Below, piece by piece: positions 58,700 through 64,000 of a stretch of DNA of 64,000 bases. Under the pieces are notes generated by a model. It searched no databases. It was given only the letters and a program-made list of their open reading frames with translations, and was not told the DNA's origin. The translations under genes and the position numbers were made by a program. Every line of letters begins with the position of its first letter. Position 1 is the first letter of the stretch. The stretch is from Plantago ovata (lineage: Eukaryota > Streptophyta > Magnoliopsida > Lamiales > Plantaginaceae): the NCBI GenBank assembly GCA_028274465.1, contig CM051456.1:6325545-6389544 (forward strand). Reading direction: 5' to 3'.

Positions 58700-59372
58700 T
58701 CATATTCAAAAATATAAAAAATGGCAAGACACATGCATATCCTTACTATTTCAATACCCTTAACATTTGATACGCTGATTTCAGGTGAGTCCCAACTTCG
58801 CAACAACTTCTGCTGCACCCTTAATTATATACATTTCGTACTCTTAATTATACATTTTGAGAATTTTGAGAGTTAAAAGGGACCAAATGAGAATTTTTAG
58901 ATGCTTGAATTTGTCTTAGGCAATTTCTATTCATGCTTTACCATTAATTTTTCCCCTCACTATAGCATATATCCAAGACTAATCCACATGCTCAATTCTC
59001 GTCAAATTGCGTAATTATTAATAATTTATTATTAGCTATGTAATATAATGTTTGTGAAATTGTAATAGTTCGATATAAATAGAATAATGTATTAGTTGAC
59101 AATGTATAACTAATGTAATATTAATGTAATATTGATATTCTAAAAAACTAATCCACTTCCATCGAAATTAGAAAGTTACCGAACAAACTACATGAAATTC
59201 AACTTTGGGAAAATTCATTCTTTGCATATTCCCCTATTCTAATTATATTATTTTATTATTATTATTATAACCTTCTAAACATCAAAACAAAACAAAATGT
59301 TCAAAATTAGTAGGCGGAGGACTATTTAGTTTAGTCTCTTCCGGCCGGACTTGAGAATAATTAAGAGAAATT
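58700..59372. other. Intergenic
   Basis: AT-rich spacer between the LEA gene and the next secreted gene. No gene or repeat end identified. Confidence 0.45.
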
Positions 59373-60566
59373 TTAAGACACGATGTAATCACCCCCGCCG
59401 CCCTCTACTGAACTTTCACTTTCAGATGATCCGCTTGCCTTGGCTCTTGCACTTCCAGAAGCACGTGCATTAAATGAAAAACTTCCAGATTTTGCCGCGC
59501 TGCCAGATGTCTCTGATCCCATGTTCATCCCCTCACTTCCTGCACTTCCCTCACTCATTCCATCCGCTGATCCCTCTCCGGCCATTTCTCCTGACGCCTC
59601 GGCTGACTCTACATAGATGAATATTAGACGGAATTAATTAGTATACATTCGAGTTTTTAAATGGGAGAAAATTATCCAGAAAAATGGTGGTTGTTTTCGA
59701 ATTAGAACTCATACTTGAGGATGATTTTGACGAGCCACTTTGAAATGACCCAAAGCCAGAAAGATCAGCACCTCCTGCTCCTGCAGCCCCTGAGGCACTC
59801 CTAGCTCTAGGCCGCAATCACTATCAGTTAGTATAATACTTGTGCAAATTTATTACTATCTTTTTTGTAATGGTTGATAACAGTTCTGGAAAAAGAAAAC
59901 AATAAAGCAAAATATGTAAAGGGTCTAGTAACTTACGAAGCGGCCTTTTCCTTCCACTTTTTGATCAAAGCTTCGATGTTTACCCTGAATTTAGTGGAGA
60001 GAAATAACATTAGATATGTCATCAAATAATACGGGCTAATACGTTTACTATCCCTGTTAGGCGTCTTCTTCAATCTTCACAGATTGGTACCATAGTCGAA
60101 GAACTATGGAAACAACGCTTGCTACTCTACTTAAATACTTACAAGCCTGTATAGGTAACTTACTTGGAGCCACCCTGCTTGGCGAAACTAGCCCAAGCTT
60201 CCATGTCTCCCCTGAATTTCATGGAGAGAAATAACATGAGATACATGCATTATCAGACAAGAAATATATAGTTGCGAGCGTGGATTTGTAGCTTACTTGA
60301 AGCCCTTCTCCTTAGCGAATTTAGCCAAGCTTTCCATATCTACCCTGAATTTCATTTCATGGTGAGAAATTACATACATGGTCAGACAATAAATAGTTAC
60401 AAGTGCAAAATGTAACTTACTTGGAGGCGGCAGAGCCCCCGTGCTCTTTCTTGTAATTAGCCCAGGCCTGCATCATGGCTATAGCTGCCCGGCCTGTGCA
60501 CAGCCCCACGGACACTGAAGACGCAAGGCACACTAAGAACAAGAATATGTACTTATTCATTGTCAT
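59373..60566 (-). CDS. Small secreted hydrophilic protein with three repeated 48-nt exons
   Basis: Six exons: 60421-60566, 60297-60344, 60164-60211, 59937-59984, 59715-59806 and 59373-59608, giving 205 residues. The N-terminus is a signal peptide (MTMNKYIFLFLVCLASSVSV). Exons 2, 3 and 4 are each exactly 48 nt, start and end in the same phase, and encode related 16-residue modules: VDMESLAKFAKEKGFK, GDMEAWASFAKQGGSK and VNIEALIKKWKEKAAS. The C-terminal 100 residues are Gly/Ser/Ala-rich with SGS and SES runs and end DYIVS. No family is recognised with confidence. Its first exon has the same length and phase as the gene at 62679-63295, and it lies between two LEA-like genes on the same strand. 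A secreted stress or cell-wall protein is plausible but unproven. Confidence 0.8.
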
Positions 60567-60642
60567 TGTTTTGCACTTTTTTTCAATTTTATTTTCAACT
60601 TTGGATTGATCTGTATAACTTAATTATAAAAAGGCATATGTA

Positions 60643-60664
60643 TATATATATATGTATATATAGT
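60643..60664 (-). promoter_or_regulatory. TATA-type AT-rich promoter region of the repeated-exon gene
   Basis: TATATATATA and TTTTTATAATT motifs on the gene strand about 50-100 bp before the start codon. Confidence 0.35.
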
Positions 60665-61083
60665 AGTATGTATGCGGAAAGATGGCAGCTTGAATGAATG
60701 AAGCTGGAGAGGACTTAGAAATTTGTTACAAGTTCAACGGAGTTTCCTCTTGGCCAAACGCATCCAAGGTATTGGCAAAAAATAGGAATCAACTCGGTTT
60801 CCTCTATGGTACATCATGGTGTAACAATAACTTCATCCTTTATATAGTGTATATGGTGTACAGTACGATACGATACATAGAGATGTGACACAAATATAAT
60901 ACAATGCATTAAAGTGTATCATATTCTACTAACATATAAAACCGATCAACTCCTAGCTATTCTCCTCTAATATGTTAATTACATTTCCAATTTCTGACTG
61001 CAATTGGGTGCATACGGATACGACGGCAACAATCTATAGCTCTACATTGTACAAACCAGAGCACAAATAAATTCATGCATCAA
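60665..61083. other. Intergenic
   Basis: No gene supported. A 64-codon plus frame at 60694 overlaps the promoter of the divergent gene and shows no domain. Confidence 0.45.
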
Positions 61084-61099
61084 GGATGGATCACCACGC

Positions 61100-61283
61100 A
61101 TCAAAGATGGAGTTATAAGGTGATCCAGCGGAAGGGAGTTGAGATGGGAAAGGAGAGGTGCGTGGTTAGATCCTCAACGGAGACATAAGGCGGTTTAGGT
61201 GTGGAGATATAATGTGGTTTAATTAGGATGTTGTGTAATAGTAGTGCAGGAGTAGTTGTAATATTTTCATTTCAAAAAAAAAT
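61100..61283 (+). mobile_element. tRNA-derived SINE, copy 2, with perfect 16-bp target duplication
   Basis: Head ATAAGGTGATCCAGCGGAAG (A-box-like), a degenerate B box GTGGTTAGATCCTC, the conserved ACATAAGGCGGTTTAGGTGT, GTAGTTGTAATATTT, and an A-rich tail at 61275-61282. Flanked by GGATGGATCACCACGC at 61084-61099 and again at 61284-61299. The long variable duplication and poly(A) tail show insertion by LINE machinery. Same family as 46006-46170. Confidence 0.9.
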
Positions 61284-61329
61284 GGATGGATCACCACGCG
61301 CCACATTTCAAATTATTTACATATGTGAT

Positions 61330-61710
61330 TGGTTATAAGATGTTTATCGGACAATTAATATAAACAATTAAATTGTGTACCTTTCCAATACTTTGAGCTT
61401 TTGGGAGAGTTAAAACTCTATCATGGTTCATGATGGATACCTGACTCACGTTCACCTGGATTCGAATCTACTCGAAGACAAACCCCACAACTCCACCTCA
61501 TATTACATTTATATTCGAATGGCTTCTCCAAAGAGGTTTAATAATATAAATGACTAGAATTCGTACCTTCTCAATAGTTCGACAAACTCCGCTCATATTA
61601 AATTTCCACTCAAATGGCCTCAGCAAAAAAGTTAAAACTAATATAAATAACTAGATTATGTACCTCCATAATAGAATAGTTCGAGCTTTTAAAAGAGTTG
61701 GAACCGTATC
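61330..61710. repeat. Dispersed repeat, copies C-E
   Basis: Three partial copies near 61380, 61560 and 61640 share AATATAAATGACTAGA, GTACCT(T/C)TC and AGTTCGAGCTTTT-type motifs with the copies at 6380 and 9035. Confidence 0.45.
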
Positions 61711-62678
61711 AATATTAAACTCATTATAATAACCAATTTGTGTTAAAGAATACGATGATCCAAAAAACTTAGTTCGTGATCAAGCTGACAAGAAATGGAA
61801 GATTGCTGCAGAACAAATTGAATTGAAGAATATGGGGAACAATCTATCACGGACTAAAAGATGGAGGACTCGGACGAGCGTCAGGAAGCAAACTAGCAAA
61901 GGCGGGATATTTGAATTCCCGAACACCATAAAAATGGTGCACTTGATCAAGGTTTGTACCAACTTTGGTAAATTAGGGTTTATACAAATTGGCGTCATTC
62001 TGCAGAAATTACATGAAGATGTTTTAGGAATTTTTACAGACTATGTACGATTTCCTTCCCTTGCAATTTTTCCGTTTTACTGCAGCTAGCTAGGGCAACA
62101 AGCTTCGTCTATTTAAAGAGCAAAGCATTTGCTCTGTACATTCATTTGTTTATCGAACCGGGCGTCATTGGGCTGGGCTAATGGATCTTGCACGCAGGAA
62201 CTTTGTAAATCTCAAAATTACCACCAAAGAGCATTAAATAGATAGTTTATGTATTTAGTTTATACCTAGAACTCTTGGACCCTTCATGGTTCATGCCCCC
62301 TTTTAATTAATTTGCCAAGGAAGATCGTAAAACAGGGCAACGTGAGAGAACAAAGATCACAAGAACATAAACAAAATCATTAAGGACATTTTTATCAACA
62401 ATCAGTCAAAATTCGGTTTAAATGATTTATAAATTAAAGCTTGGTTAATTCATACTACTCCCTTAACATTGGGGTTCATACATTCTGCAATGCAGAGTTC
62501 CCTGATTCTACATTTCTACCTAACATTATAACAGAAGAAAAACAAGAAAAAGAAAAATTAATCTTCAAACTCTGAGTTTCTGGCGGACGATTCAGTCTCT
62601 TCCAGGTGAGAGGATGGGGGTTGAAATAGTCGGAGAATGTTGTTAATTAATCTTGGACATATGTTGTTGAGACTTCAA
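61711..62678. other. Intergenic
   Basis: An open frame at about 61751-62089 (with GNNLSRTKRWRTRTSVRK) is longer than chance but shows no domain, start context or splice partner that I recognise. No gene called. Confidence 0.35.
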
Positions 62679-63295
62679 TTAATCTGGCATTGGCTTCATT
62701 TTCAGCCACCTCATACAGTTTTTCTGACCTTTGTCAGCTGCCATGCTCATTCCTTCACTTGCCTTTCGGATTTTGTTAATAGGTGGCAGCGATCCAGCTG
62801 TCCTGGAAGCATATTCCGATGTCTCTGCATGAAATTAACATTGTCATTAAATTAAATTAATATAAACGGATTAATTACGAACCAACTACAAATTTCACAT
62901 TTTATAGATGACGTGAAAGTATTCCAGGCCGAAAAATATAATATACCTTTAGCAGCGGAACTTATAGTTTCCGTTGATTTTGAGGCGGCACCTTTAACAT
63001 TTTCCGTACCATCTACAAGAAACCTGTATCAATAATACGATAATTTACATTATTAATAGTAACATGTATCAATACTTCGTGCACCTAAATGGTAGGAGAT
63101 ATACAGGTTTCCGGTGTACAATAAATATGGATCGATTATATTGACTTACTCAGAGGCCTTGCTCTTTCCCCGTTTATTCCAATCTTTCATGTATAGCGTT
63201 GATGTTTCTTTTGCTGCCACACTGCGGCACAACTCCATTGACACCATAACCGCAAGGCACGCAAAGAGAAACAACATACTCTTATTCCCTGCCAT
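62679..63295 (-). CDS. Short secreted LEA-like relative
   Basis: Three exons: 63150-63295, 62947-63023 and 62679-62824, in frame, giving 122 residues. Signal peptide MAGNKSMLFLFACLAVMVSM. Exon 1 is 146 nt, the same length and phase as exon 1 of the gene at 60566. Exon 3 opens ETSEYAS, the same as ETSKYAS at the start of the large exon of the LEA gene at 58533, and has ASEGMSMAADKG, a single LEA-like repeat. It then ends after about 48 codons where the LEA gene runs on for 355. It may be a shortened paralogue or a decaying one whose frame was broken early. Acceptor choice for exon 2 (ACAG|GTTTC) is the one that keeps the frame. Confidence 0.65.
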
Positions 63296-63372
63296 TACTA
63301 TTATCCTTTTTAAAATAAAATATTATTTTGTTTTATTTTTTGAATATGTTGGTAGAGAAAGAAGTTGATGTG

Positions 63373-63383
63373 TATATATAGAT
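63373..63383 (-). promoter_or_regulatory. TATA box of the short LEA-like gene
   Basis: CTATATATACAC on the gene strand about 80 bp upstream of the start codon at 63295. Confidence 0.5.
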
Positions 63384-64000
63384 TGTAGCATGGTGAACGG
63401 GGTTGTTGCAATGTGGCGGAGTTTGCTCTTTGGCAAAACATAGAAATGGAAAATATATAGGATCATCCTCTATTCTCCTGATAATTTCCTTAATTAGCAT
63501 TTTTGCAAATATAGAAACACAGTAGTACAGTAGTATGGGTACAAACAATTGGACCATAATTTCATCTAGTTCATTAGGGCTACTTAATACTTCGCTTTAT
63601 ATTTTACAAAGTTAGTCAGAATAAAATTTTAAATCAGCCATAGGTCACTAGAAACTTCTTATTGATCCAACAACAACCGTTACAAAGCATACAACAATAT
63701 CCTATCAACAATCAACTGGGATTTCATCAATCTATCAACAAACTCTAACTTCTAACCAGGACCGTTAAAATAGCTAGGTAGAAAATTGTTTAATTAGATG
63801 AAACTGTGTTGAGACGAATGTAGAGAATCACTCGATGTATCAACATATAGTCTCAATTTATGCTCATCCTTGCAAAACTTGAGAGAATTGCACTGAGCTA
63901 AAAGAGAATTCAATACCTAATTCAATTTGCTTTAGTGTCTCCTTATAATCCAAGCAAACTTATGTGTCATCTATTATTATTGCACTGTGATTTTAGATTT
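63384..64000. other. Intergenic to the window edge
   Basis: AT-rich, no gene supported. Confidence 0.45.

Noticed and set aside
61751..62089. About 110-codon plus-strand frame with a basic stretch
   Set aside because: No domain, no splice signals that extend it, and no codon pattern I trust.

Overview
This window is nuclear DNA from a flowering plant, most likely a eudicot. Genes are split by many short introns with GT..AG borders, the spacers are AT-rich, and the transposable elements are plant types (Stowaway, Tourist and PIF/Harbinger-like elements, LTR remnants, a tRNA-derived SINE, a 5S-like remnant). A cycloartenol-synthase-type oxidosqualene cyclase and clustered small secreted LEA-like genes would fit a Caryophyllales species, but the sequence alone does not prove this.

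Layout. Bases 1-13.8 kb hold no convincing gene: a decayed 5S-like element, a 913-bp solo LTR with target-site duplication, MITEs and a G-quadruplex motif. Bases 13.9-27.9 kb are a rearranged plus-strand block: two intact tandem alpha/beta-hydrolase genes, an 18-exon oxidosqualene cyclase pseudogene, and at least four broken hydrolase copies. Bases 28.8-30.0 kb carry a minus-strand HD-ZIP IV gene that stops before the START domain. Bases 32.4-35.3 kb hold a further ruined hydrolase invaded by two nested MITEs, a TRIM-like solo LTR and a second, better preserved 3' third of the cyclase. Bases 35.6-39.8 kb on the minus strand contain an intact 18-exon ERD6-like monosaccharide transporter (486 aa).

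Bases 40-53 kb are repeat territory: a palindrome-rich element, two minisatellites, a 1.69-kb PIF/Harbinger element with an internal deletion, MITEs, a SINE, tandem duplications in a possible Helitron-like block, and an LTR edge with a primer-binding site. An intact intronless zinc-finger homeodomain gene lies at 53.5-54.5 kb. Bases 56.6-63.3 kb hold three minus-strand genes, each with an N-terminal signal peptide followed by hydrophilic, lysine/alanine/serine/glycine-rich sequence: a 431-aa LEA-type protein, a 205-aa protein built from three symmetrical 48-nt exons, and a 122-aa short relative.

How the parts fit. The hydrolase copies and the transporter appear to descend from one tail-to-tail pair. 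Fragments of the transporter's last exon survive, antisense, about 220-250 bp downstream of two hydrolase copies, the same spacing as the real transporter behind its own ruined hydrolase. The cyclase was caught up in the same rearrangements. All exon borders come from reading splice consensus and reading frame by eye, without transcripts or database searches.
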